From DAONBD01 sp964525485 (GTDB lineage Bacteria; Patescibacteriota; Gracilibacteria; UBA1369; LOWO2-01-FULL-3): DNA of 26,432 bases. The first letter of the stretch is position 1; each line of letters opens with the position of its first letter. Both the position numbers and the translations under genes were made by a program. Below, one piece after another: positions 7,315 through 13,457 of this stretch. The notes below the pieces were generated by a model, which was given only the letters and a program-made list of their open reading frames with translations, ran no database searches and was not told the origin of the DNA. Where the stretch lies: positions 1 through 26,432 of the forward strand of contig CAZGHH010000012.1 of NCBI GenBank assembly GCA_964525485.1, in the 5' to 3' direction.

Positions 7315-8548
7315 TTTTATGTATTGACTTAGTCGGTTTTTCAAAAAGTGAGACTATCGCGAAACACTGTATTCCAAGCCCTAAACCAAAGCTCGTGAGA
7401 TTTTCTCCTGAGGTTGCAGTGATACCGATTAGTTTTGTATCAATTTTAAGAATTTTCCCGAGAGATTCTTTGAGACGCTTTGCTAGAGGATCAATTTTGG
7501 GCCTTTTACATTCGATCATTAACCCGAGATTTCCAATTTTAAAATTTTCTTTTTCGATTTTTTCCAGCATTATTTTTAGGTATTGCGAACTGTCTTTAAC
7601 GCCTTGCTTTTCGCATATTTCGTCAGCATAAAATCCGAGAGATTCGCTTCCTAACGCTTGAGAAAGAGCGTTAAAAACAGCGTGCAGAACCACATCCCCA
7701 TCCGAATTGGCTTTTAATTTTGGCTCATCCGGAAAATGAACGCCCGCAAGAACAAGACCTCTTTTTTGGCTTTGCCCTGAGGAATTTTTATGGACCCTGG
7801 CTTCGTTGTGTTCAAAAACATGACTGTCTTGCCCTATGCCTACACGGAAATGTTTCTCGTTTTCGCCGAGTAAAAACTTTAAATGATTCAAGTCTTCTTG
7901 CGTCGTGATTTTTATGTTTTTTTCGTCCGCTTCAACTGTGACGACTTTGTGCCCCAAAAACTCTACCAGCATCGCTTCGTCTGTGGCTTTTATATTGTTT
8001 CTCGCTCCATACGCAAGCGCCTTTTTAAGTAATTCGAAATTTATAATTTGAGGAGTTTGAGCCGCAAAAAGATTCTCGCGATCGAGAGTTCCGGTGACTG
8101 ATTTCCCTTTAACTTCCTTCACCGTATCGTTGATTTTGTGACCGACTATACATGCACCGTGCGCCTGTGCGGATTCGATCGCCTCTGTAATTTCCTTGTA
8201 CGAAACCATCGGATTTGCGCCATTGTGCACTACTATTAAATCATTTTTTTTAGGTTTGAATTTTTTAGTCAAAGCAGACAGTCCTCGATTTAAAGATTCC
8301 TGACGTGTAAGCCCTCCGAGTGTTATCAAGCGAACTTTTTTAAATTTATATTCTTTTGCTATTTTTGTAATTTCGACCTGATTTTTTTCGTTCACCACTA
8401 CCGTTACCGCATTTATTCCATCGTGATCGTTAAAAGCCGCTATTGTGTAATATAAAAGTGGATGCCCCGCCACTTTTTCAAGCAACTTATCTGTGACAGC
8501 ACCCATTCTTTGACTCTGTCCCGCAGCTAAAATAATTGCGTAATTCAT
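7244..8548 (-). CDS. ispDF: Bifunctional IspD-IspF (MEP cytidylyltransferase / MEcPP synthase)
   Basis: Residues 1-226 form IspD, which attaches CMP to methylerythritol phosphate. Residues 234-404 form IspF, which cyclises the later intermediate. IspD shows LAAGQSQRM, KLLE (from 21), and LDRENLFAAQTPQ with R157. The usual HDAARP motif reads HNGANP (108-113). IspF has the metal ligands D241, H243 (GQDSH) and H289 (VVLHA). It has NSDGD where most have HSDGD, and lacks the GDIGxHFPDTDP segment, carrying SESLGFYADEICEKQGVKDS instead. The C-terminal TATSGENLTSFG motif is present. After residue 404 comes a 30-residue tail with 12 Lys/Arg and no acidic residue; its last 23 codons overlap ispE in another frame. 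IspDF fusions are known, but the motif changes point to a divergent subfamily. Confidence 0.95.
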   Translation of the reverse strand: MNYAIILAAGQSQRMGAVTDKLLEKVAGHPLLYYTIAAFNDHDGINAVTVVVNEKNQVEITKIAKEYKFKKVRLITLGGLTRQESLNRGLSALTKKFKPKKNDLIVVHNGANPMVSYKEITEAIESAQAHGACIVGHKINDTVKEVKGKSVTGTLDRENLFAAQTPQIINFELLKKALAYGARNNIKATDEAMLVEFLGHKVVTVEADEKNIKITTQEDLNHLKFLLGENEKHFRVGIGQDSHVFEHNEARVHKNSSGQSQKRGLVLAGVHFPDEPKLKANSDGDVVLHAVFNALSQALGSESLGFYADEICEKQGVKDSSQYLKIMLEKIEKENFKIGNLGLMIECKRPKIDPLAKRLKESLGKILKIDTKLIGITATSGENLTSFGLGLGIQCFAIVSLFEKPTKSIHKNAKSHTKIQRKSKSKSGRTRGKK

Positions 8549-8595
8549 GCGCTTATAGTGCCAAATATAGATTGGAATTGCAACTTGGAGATAGT

Positions 8596-8787
8596 TTATT
8601 TTTCTTCAAAATCATCACCTTTCGGAACAAAAATTTTAGAAACTTGATTCCTAGTGCCTTCACTCTCATTTACCACGGCTATAAATGCTTCCGCCAAAGA
8701 TGCGTCAGGTGGCAATGCGCTAAGAACCTCATCTCCTCCCTCTCTTAGCATGTCTATTGGGGTTTTCATATTTACAGGTGTTATCAT
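8596..8787 (-). CDS. Small hypothetical protein, 63 residues, inside the MEP operon
   Basis: Not recognised. It fills the 270-base space between dxr and ispDF on the same strand: 30 bases after the dxr stop and 47 bases before the ispDF start. The sequence is acidic and soluble (TPIDMLREGGDEVLSALPPD, then a helix, ending in FVPKGDDFEEK). No cysteine motif, membrane segment or signal peptide is seen. The first ATG (8787) is used; a second ATG six codons later would also serve. Its place suggests co-transcription with the isoprenoid genes, but nothing in it indicates an enzymatic role. It could be a lineage-specific small protein that merely shares the transcript. Confidence 0.6.
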   Translation of the reverse strand: MITPVNMKTPIDMLREGGDEVLSALPPDASLAEAFIAVVNESEGTRNQVSKIFVPKGDDFEEK

Positions 8788-8817
8788 GTTTGTAATTTAA
8801 ATGTAGAGTTCATTTTC

Positions 8818-9873
8818 CTACAACAACTCATGAAAAGCAATCTCTCCTGCGAGAAATCTCCCTATCATTTCTTCTTTGCGTTTATAAAATCCATGAATTC
8901 TTCCAGCTTTAAACTCTTTAATAATGTTTTTTATTGCCGGGAAGGTTTTATGATCGATTGGGTCAAATTTGTATTTTGATATCGCTTCCCCGTCGAGAAT
9001 TTTTATTTTTTTATTTACGAATTTTCTATTTGTGTTTTTTGCATATTTCCCATGATAAAGTTTCAACAGAGTGTCTTCGATCACTATTTTCATATCCGGC
9101 TTATAGGCTATCGCCGATGTTTTTTTGGGGCTTTTTAATTCAATTATTGCGTGGACGAAACTTTTGCGGTCAATAATTGCGTCGAGATTTTTGAGAGGCG
9201 CGCTGAAAAGATGGTGAGCCTCTATAATCTCATATCCTTTGTTTAATAACGTCGCCGATTCGATCGTAATTTTCGCACCCATTTTCCAATTCGGATGATT
9301 GAGCGCGTCTTTTGGCGTAACTTTTTCGAGTTGTTTTTTCGTGCAGCCGAAGAACGGCCCTCCCGATGCTGTAATCGTGATTTTTCGGACTTTCTTCGGA
9401 TCAAAAGTCCGCATGTTCTCGGCCTCCAGAAGCCGTAATATCGCGTGATGCTCGGAATCTAACGGAAGAATTTTTGCGCCTTTTTGTGTATATTTTTTTT
9501 TCAATTTTTTTAAATTTGCGCCGTCTAAAACAACAGACTCTTTGTTCGCAAGAGCTAGAATTTTACCGGCTTTGAGCGTCTCAATCGCCGGCCTCAGCCC
9601 AGCCGCCCCAGAAATAGCATTCACCACGACGTCTACATTTTTATCTTTAATAAATTCGTAAATTTTCTTTTGATTTCCTGATGATAGACAGATTCTGGAC
9701 ATCGGCACTTTAAATCTTTTCGCCTGAATTTTCAAAAGCTTTTCGTTTGAATTACAAGCAAGTCCAAACACTTGAAATTTGTCTATGTGGCCGGAAATAA
9801 CCTCCAGCGTTTGAGTGCCGATCGACCCTGTAGAGCCGAGGATTAAAATTTTTATTTTATGCAATCTTTCCAT
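8818..9873 (-). CDS. dxr: 1-deoxy-D-xylulose 5-phosphate reductoisomerase
   Basis: Dxr converts DXP to methylerythritol 4-phosphate with NADPH, the committed MEP step. The protein has 351 residues, against about 390 in E. coli. Seen in order are the NADPH loop GSTGSIG (13-19), LANKES (108-113), PLDSEHHAI with D139 and E141 as metal ligands, TASGGPF (168-174), HPNWKMGAKITIESAT (193-208) and NKGYEIIEAHHLF (211-223). The family usually has DSAT where this has ESAT, and the C-terminal helical domain is short: the usual NAANE segment seems replaced by RKEEMIGRFLAGEIAFHELL at the very end. The gene lies 24 bases after ispG and is read with it. Confidence 0.95.
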   Translation of the reverse strand: MERLHKIKILILGSTGSIGTQTLEVISGHIDKFQVFGLACNSNEKLLKIQAKRFKVPMSRICLSSGNQKKIYEFIKDKNVDVVVNAISGAAGLRPAIETLKAGKILALANKESVVLDGANLKKLKKKYTQKGAKILPLDSEHHAILRLLEAENMRTFDPKKVRKITITASGGPFFGCTKKQLEKVTPKDALNHPNWKMGAKITIESATLLNKGYEIIEAHHLFSAPLKNLDAIIDRKSFVHAIIELKSPKKTSAIAYKPDMKIVIEDTLLKLYHGKYAKNTNRKFVNKKIKILDGEAISKYKFDPIDHKTFPAIKNIIKEFKAGRIHGFYKRKEEMIGRFLAGEIAFHELL

Positions 9874-9897
9874 TTGTAAATTAACTTGTTTTAACTT

Positions 9898-11055
9898 TTA
9901 AATTTGCGTTTTTTGCTTCAGTTCCACTTTTATTACTTTGATAAATTCTTTGACTAAGTTTTTTTCCGCAACCGATTTTATAAATTTTCCGTGAGCATAA
10001 ATCGCGCCGATTTTCTTCCCTCCGAAGAGCGCAAAATCCGCTTCTCGAGCCTCTCCTGGACCGTTTACAACACATCCCATAATTGCAATTTTGAGCGGCT
10101 TCTGAATGTGCAAATTTTCAAGTTCTGCTGTCACTTTTTTCACAAGCGGTTTGAGTGCAATTTCTGTGCGAGCGCACGTCGGACATGAAATAATATATGG
10201 CTCCTTGTCATATAGCCCCAATGATTTAAGAAGTTCTTTCGCGACTTTTACTTCGAGTACCGGATCTTCTGTGAGCGAAATCCTGATCGTGTCACCAATA
10301 CCTTTGCGAAGCAGAGCGCTAAGTGCAACCGAACTTCTGACTGCGCCTGAAATTAGTGGACCGGCTTCGGTGACTCCGAGGTGAATAGGGTATAGATTGT
10401 TTTTCGTTTTTTTTGCGTGCAACTTTAGACGTTTGAATAATAATTCATTCGCATCTATCGTGGTTTGAACGTCCGTGCTTTTGATTGAGATGACTAGAGA
10501 GTTAAAATTTTGAGATTCAAAAAATTTGATCCAATTCATCGCCGACTCGACGAGTGCTTTTGCATTCGGACCTCCATATTTGTCCAATAAATGTTTTTCG
10601 AGTGAACCCGAATTTACGCCAATACGAATTAGGATTTTGGCTTTGTGGGCTGAGGCAATTATTTTTTTTAACATTTCAACCTCGTCTGTGTTTTTTAAAT
10701 TTCTCACAATATTTCCCGGGTTGATTCGAATTTTGTCAGCGCCGTTTTCGATGGCCAGAAGCGCTAAAGACGGGTCGAAATGTATATCCGCCACGAGCGG
10801 AATATGGATTCGTTTTTTTATTTGCTTCAAAGCTTTTGCAGACGCCTTGTCTGGTATGGAAACGCGTACGAGATTACATCCTTCGCGTTCGAGCTCGAGA
10901 ATTTGCGCGACAGTTTTTGCGATGTCGTACGTTTTTGTGTCGCACATTGATTGAATAGTGACTGGTTTTGAGAGGACTGGACGGCGCTTCATTCCCGTTT
11001 GGATCTCCGTAGCTGTCCCGATGAACACAGTATTGTTTTTTAGTTTTTTATTCAT
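9898..11055 (-). CDS. ispG: 4-hydroxy-3-methylbut-2-enyl diphosphate synthase
   Basis: IspG reductively opens the cyclic diphosphate MEcPP to HMBPP with a [4Fe-4S] cluster. The 385-residue protein has the TIM-barrel start (PVTIQSMCDTKTYD, 31-44; NLVRVSIPD; PLVADIHFDP, 86-95; IRINPGNI, 109-116). The cluster ligands are C291 and C294 (SCPTCART), C328 and E335 (MGCVVNGPGEA). It is the shorter bacterial type without the extra plant-like domain. First gene of the minus-strand MEP operon. The 108-base divergent spacer to infC holds a possible TTGGCA-N18-TAAATT promoter for it, which would give an almost leaderless message. dxs and ispH are not in this window. Confidence 0.97.
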   Translation of the reverse strand: MNKKLKNNTVFIGTATEIQTGMKRRPVLSKPVTIQSMCDTKTYDIAKTVAQILELEREGCNLVRVSIPDKASAKALKQIKKRIHIPLVADIHFDPSLALLAIENGADKIRINPGNIVRNLKNTDEVEMLKKIIASAHKAKILIRIGVNSGSLEKHLLDKYGGPNAKALVESAMNWIKFFESQNFNSLVISIKSTDVQTTIDANELLFKRLKLHAKKTKNNLYPIHLGVTEAGPLISGAVRSSVALSALLRKGIGDTIRISLTEDPVLEVKVAKELLKSLGLYDKEPYIISCPTCARTEIALKPLVKKVTAELENLHIQKPLKIAIMGCVVNGPGEAREADFALFGGKKIGAIYAHGKFIKSVAEKNLVKEFIKVIKVELKQKTQI

Positions 11056-11101
11056 TTCAAAATTAATTTACACATAAATATCTATATTTGCCAATCTAAC
11101 C

Positions 11102-11130
11102 TTGACTTTTAGGAGTGGCTTATCTAATAT
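11102..11130 (+). promoter_or_regulatory. Near-consensus promoter for infC-rpmI-rplT
   Basis: TTGACT (11102-11107), a 17-base spacer, and TAATAT (11125-11130). This is the best housekeeping promoter of the window, as expected for ribosomal protein genes. The start would be near 11137, leaving about 27 bases before the AUA start of infC. Confidence 0.75.
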
Positions 11131-11141
11131 TTGCGGGCGCT

Positions 11142-11156
11142 AGTTAAGATTTAACT
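11142..11156 (+). promoter_or_regulatory. Small hairpin in the infC leader
   Basis: AGTTAA (11142-11147) and TTAACT (11151-11156) pair perfectly around a GAT loop. The stem ends seven bases before the AUA start codon, in the place where a Shine-Dalgarno sequence would normally lie. The stem is all A-U save one pair and so is weak; a role in start control is conjecture. Confidence 0.35.
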
Positions 11157-11163
11157 TTCTGAT

Positions 11164-11691
11164 ATAGCTAAAAGTTTACGAATCAATGAAGCGATAAGAG
11201 CCCCAACCATAAGACTCATCGATGAAAATGATGAACAGATGGGTATAATGGGGACTCAGAAAGCTCTTGAAATGGCGAGAGCGGCCGAATTGGATCTCGT
11301 GGAAGTTGCACCGAAAGCCAATCCTCCTGTTTGCAAGATACTCGATTACGGGAAATATCTCTACTATCAGGACAAATTGGACAGGAAACAGAAGAAAATG
11401 CAGCATAAGACTGAGATCAAGGGCTTAAGAATTGGATTCAGAACCGGAGATCACGACCTCGAAGTAAGCGCGAAAAAAGCAAGAAAATTCCTTGAGAACA
11501 GAGACCTTGTAAAAGTTACAATGATGTTCAGAGGGAGAGAGATTGCTTATGAAAGTTTGGGACGAGAGAAATTGGATAAATTTATAGCAGGACTTCTAGA
11601 TATTGCAGAATTGGAAACCCCACCAAAAAGACAAGGAAATTCATTAATATTGATATTAACACCTAAGAAAAATGAAACAAAAGACGCATAG
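11164..11691 (+). CDS. infC: Translation initiation factor IF-3, with AUA start codon
   Basis: IF-3 binds the 30S subunit, prevents premature joining of 50S and checks the start codon. The first in-frame ATG (11239) would remove about 25 residues of the conserved N-domain. Upstream of it the frame reads AKSLRINEAIRAPTIRLIDE, a clear match to IF-3 N-termini, and it opens after a TAA at 11152-11154. Between that stop and RINEAIR the only plausible initiator is ATA at 11164, giving 175 residues. IF-3 genes are well known for AUU or other rare starts, which IF-3 itself discriminates against (autoregulation). The N-domain, the linker (about 78-90) and the C-domain with FRGREIAYESLG are all present. 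The 3' end overlaps rpmI by 20 bases. Confidence 0.95.
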   Translation: MAKSLRINEAIRAPTIRLIDENDEQMGIMGTQKALEMARAAELDLVEVAPKANPPVCKILDYGKYLYYQDKLDRKQKKMQHKTEIKGLRIGFRTGDHDLEVSAKKARKFLENRDLVKVTMMFRGREIAYESLGREKLDKFIAGLLDIAELETPPKRQGNSLILILTPKKNETKDA

Positions 11692-11878
11692 CGGATTAAA
11701 AAAACGCGTAAAAGTAAGGAAAAGCGGAACCGCTTCCTTCAGAAAATCAAGCAAGAACCATATGATGACGGACAAATCTAAGAGACAGAAAAAATCATTC
11801 CCAAATGGAATGCCTATCGATGCAACACAGATTGGAAGAGTTAAAAAACTTCTTCCAAATTCAAGAATAAAGGGATAG
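11672..11878 (+). CDS. rpmI: 50S ribosomal protein L35
   Basis: The 68-residue protein begins MKQKTHSGLKKRVK and ends RVKKLLPNSRIKG, both typical of L35. It is strongly basic with a central SSKNHMMTDKSKRQKK segment, and binds 23S rRNA in the large subunit. The start lies inside infC in another frame (20-base overlap), which suggests coupled translation of IF-3 and L35. The order infC-rpmI-rplT is almost universal in bacteria. Confidence 0.97.
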   Translation: MKQKTHSGLKKRVKVRKSGTASFRKSSKNHMMTDKSKRQKKSFPNGMPIDATQIGRVKKLLPNSRIKG

Positions 11879-11884
11879 TATTAC

Positions 11885-11949
11885 TGGCCTTTCTCGGAGA
11901 AAGTTTGCGAGAATTAGCCAAAGAGTTTAAATAAGTATTTTCTTAAACT
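11885..11949 (+). promoter_or_regulatory. Structured rpmI-rplT intergenic RNA
   Basis: Within 80 bases there are several pairings. CTTTCTC/GAGAAAG (11889-11895 with 11897-11903) is a tight hairpin. It competes with TCTCG/CGAGA (11892-11896 with 11908-11912). TGGC/GCCA (11885-11888 with 11917-11920) closes the whole. A second hairpin, AGTTTAA/TTAAACT (11924-11930 with 11943-11949), ends nine bases before the rplT start. L20 represses its own operon in Bacillus and E. coli through RNA that mimics its 23S site, so this may be a related control element; that is an inference. Confidence 0.4.
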
Positions 11950-11958
11950 TCATATAAA

Positions 11959-12309
11959 ATGACAAGAATCAAAAGAGGCGTAGCAGCCCACCGTAGGCAT
12001 AAGAAAGCCTTAAAGGCAGCCAAAGGTTTCCGTGGACAGCGTTCTAGGCTAGTAGTAGCCGCTATGAATGCTGTAAGGAAAGCAGGACAGAATGCGTACA
12101 GAGATAGACGCATCAAAAAAAGAACGTTCAGAGGATTGTGGATCGCGAGAATCAACGCGGCCTGCAAACTTCTTGGAACAAAATACAGCCTGCTCATCGA
12201 CGGAATGTTCAAGAAAGACATTCAGGTTAACAGAAAAATGTTGGCTGAATTAGCCGTGAACAAACCAGAGGTATTTAAGGCGATTGTCGAGGAAGCGCTT
12301 GCGAAATAG
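11959..12309 (+). CDS. rplT: 50S ribosomal protein L20
   Basis: At 116 residues this has the standard length. The basic N-terminal extension MTRIKRGVAAHRRHKKALKA and the motif AKGFRGQRSR lead into the globular domain (WIARINAACKLLG, then YSLLIDGM and LAELAVNKPEVFKAIV). L20 binds 23S rRNA early in assembly of the large subunit and often acts as repressor of its own operon. Last gene of the infC operon. A hairpin terminator lies 55 bases after the stop. Confidence 0.98.
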   Translation: MTRIKRGVAAHRRHKKALKAAKGFRGQRSRLVVAAMNAVRKAGQNAYRDRRIKKRTFRGLWIARINAACKLLGTKYSLLIDGMFKKDIQVNRKMLAELAVNKPEVFKAIVEEALAK

Positions 12310-12363
12310 TTTGGCCTTGCTTTACTGATTGCAACGCACCGGAAATTTGCTATCAAAATAAAA

Positions 12364-12389
12364 CCCCGGCTTAATTGTCGGGGTTTTTT
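12364..12389. terminator. Rho-independent terminator, usable in both directions
   Basis: CCCCGGC (12364-12370) pairs with GTCGGGG (12377-12383) around TTAATT, with one G-U pair, followed by six T. On the left lies AAATAAAA, so the hairpin also has a T-rich tail on the minus strand. It ends the infC-rpmI-rplT unit and can also end the convergent acylphosphatase-cyclophilin unit. It is the only textbook terminator I find in the window. Confidence 0.9.
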
Positions 12390-12426
12390 GTCGTTGAGCG
12401 TTTTGACAATTGGTTTTGAGGGCCCT

Positions 12427-13020
12427 TCACTCCGCGTCTTTGATTTCGACTTTTTCAATCATAACTTTTTCAAGCGGCATATTATTGTCATCGGTTTGGA
12501 CTGCCGCGATAGCATCTACCACCTTCATGCCTTCGTAGACCTGGCCGAAAATTGAATAATCCCCGTCGAGAAATGTTGCTCTTGTCTCTGGCAGAACGAT
12601 GAAAAACTGACTGCCGTTTGTATTTGGACCGGCGTTCGCCATAGAGACAGCGCCTTGAATATGAGATAATTCAGGGTCAATTTCATTATCAATTTCTGTG
12701 CCCGGACCTTTATAGCTGTAGCCTCCTGTTCCATTACCTTTTTCAAAATCGCCCCCCTGGATAACGAATCCCGGAACGATACGATGGAATGTAACGTTTT
12801 CGTATTTGCCTTGACTGGTAAGTTCAATGAAATTTTTAACTGTTTCAGGAGTTTTATTTGAGAAAAGTCTGATTTTTATCTCGCCGAAATTGGTTGTAAG
12901 AACGGCAATTTTTTCGCCTTTTACAGGCAGATCTGTTTGATCGAATTTTGTCATGGTACAAGCGGTAAATATTGAAATAAAAAGTGTAAAAATGAATAGT
13001 GACAAGATGATTTTTTTCAT
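12427..13020 (-). CDS. Cyclophilin-type peptidyl-prolyl isomerase, probable lipoprotein
   Basis: The enzyme catalyses cis-trans isomerisation of proline bonds, here outside the cytoplasmic membrane. Residues 1-20 are a signal peptide (MKK, then a hydrophobic stretch) ending FTAC; C21 would be lipidated, although F at -3 of the lipobox is not ideal. The cyclophilin domain runs from about 35 to 195. FHRIVPGFVIQGGD holds the catalytic R80 and Q88, followed by SMANAGPNTNGSQFFI and FLDGDYSIFGQVYEGM. The length (197) is that of small bacterial cyclophilins with a signal. It follows the acylphosphatase gene after 11 bases. Confidence 0.94.
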   Translation of the reverse strand: MKKIILSLFIFTLFISIFTACTMTKFDQTDLPVKGEKIAVLTTNFGEIKIRLFSNKTPETVKNFIELTSQGKYENVTFHRIVPGFVIQGGDFEKGNGTGGYSYKGPGTEIDNEIDPELSHIQGAVSMANAGPNTNGSQFFIVLPETRATFLDGDYSIFGQVYEGMKVVDAIAAVQTDDNNMPLEKVMIEKVEIKDAE

Positions 13021-13031
13021 AGATGTGACGG

Positions 13032-13304
13032 TTAGTTGATTTTGAGGGTTGTAAAATACGGTACATCCGGAGTTTGCATTATCATTTCGACTGCGTCAAC
13101 TCGCGATGCTGGAGAACCTTCATAGGCCCACATTCGAAAAGCCGCGAGCGACACTCGAGCCCCTTGCAACTCAGCCTCTACGGTACCGTCTTCCATGTTT
13201 TGAATAATTCCTTTTAACTGAAGAGCTACTGCTTTTTCACGGGCATAAAAGCGATACGAGACGCCCTGAACGCGGCCTGAAATTTTGAAGTGAGCCTGAT
13301 ACAT
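13032..13304 (-). CDS. acyP: Acylphosphatase
   Basis: Acylphosphatase hydrolyses carboxyl-phosphate bonds such as that of acetyl phosphate. The 90-residue protein has the phosphate-binding loop GRVQGVSYRFYA with catalytic R18, and N36 in GIIQNMEDGTVEAELQG, which orients the water. The alternating sheet-helix pattern is normal for the family. It is the first gene of a two-gene minus-strand unit. A TTTATC-N17-TAATAT promoter (-10 at 13314-13319) would place the RNA start only a few bases before the ATG; this is weak. Confidence 0.93.
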   Translation of the reverse strand: MYQAHFKISGRVQGVSYRFYAREKAVALQLKGIIQNMEDGTVEAELQGARVSLAAFRMWAYEGSPASRVDAVEMIMQTPDVPYFTTLKIN

Positions 13305-13354
13305 GCTTCGGTTATATTAACACGCATTAGATTGCTGATAAATACTTGTACGGA

Positions 13355-13368
13355 TGTAGTTGACTACA
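13355..13368. repeat. Short inverted repeat in the acyP/murF divergent spacer
   Basis: TGTAGT (13355-13360) and ACTACA (13363-13368) are separated by TG. The repeat sits between the divergent starts and could be a small operator. No regulator gene is nearby, so the role is open. Confidence 0.3.
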
Positions 13369-13411
13369 CTCGTGAAATATTGCTTAAAAACTTCTTTTTG
13401 TTTGAATTATA

Positions 13412-13420
13412 TGATAGAAT
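13412..13420 (+). promoter_or_regulatory. Extended -10 promoter for the murF-like operon
   Basis: TGATAGAAT contains TAGAAT (13415-13420), five of six to consensus, with the TGn extension. No good -35 is present. Transcription would start near 13427, about 30 bases before the ATG at 13458. Confidence 0.55.
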
Positions 13421-13457
13421 TCCGCTCGCTTTTTAGGGCAATTTTCTAAAACAAATT

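Noticed and set aside
7315..7344. TTG start for ispE at 7344
   Set aside because: The ten added residues have no family counterpart; the ATG at 7314 places AKVNLSL at the usual distance.
11239..11691. infC starting at the ATG at 11239
   Set aside because: This would remove conserved N-domain residues (RINEAIRAPTIRLIDE) that are encoded in frame directly upstream.
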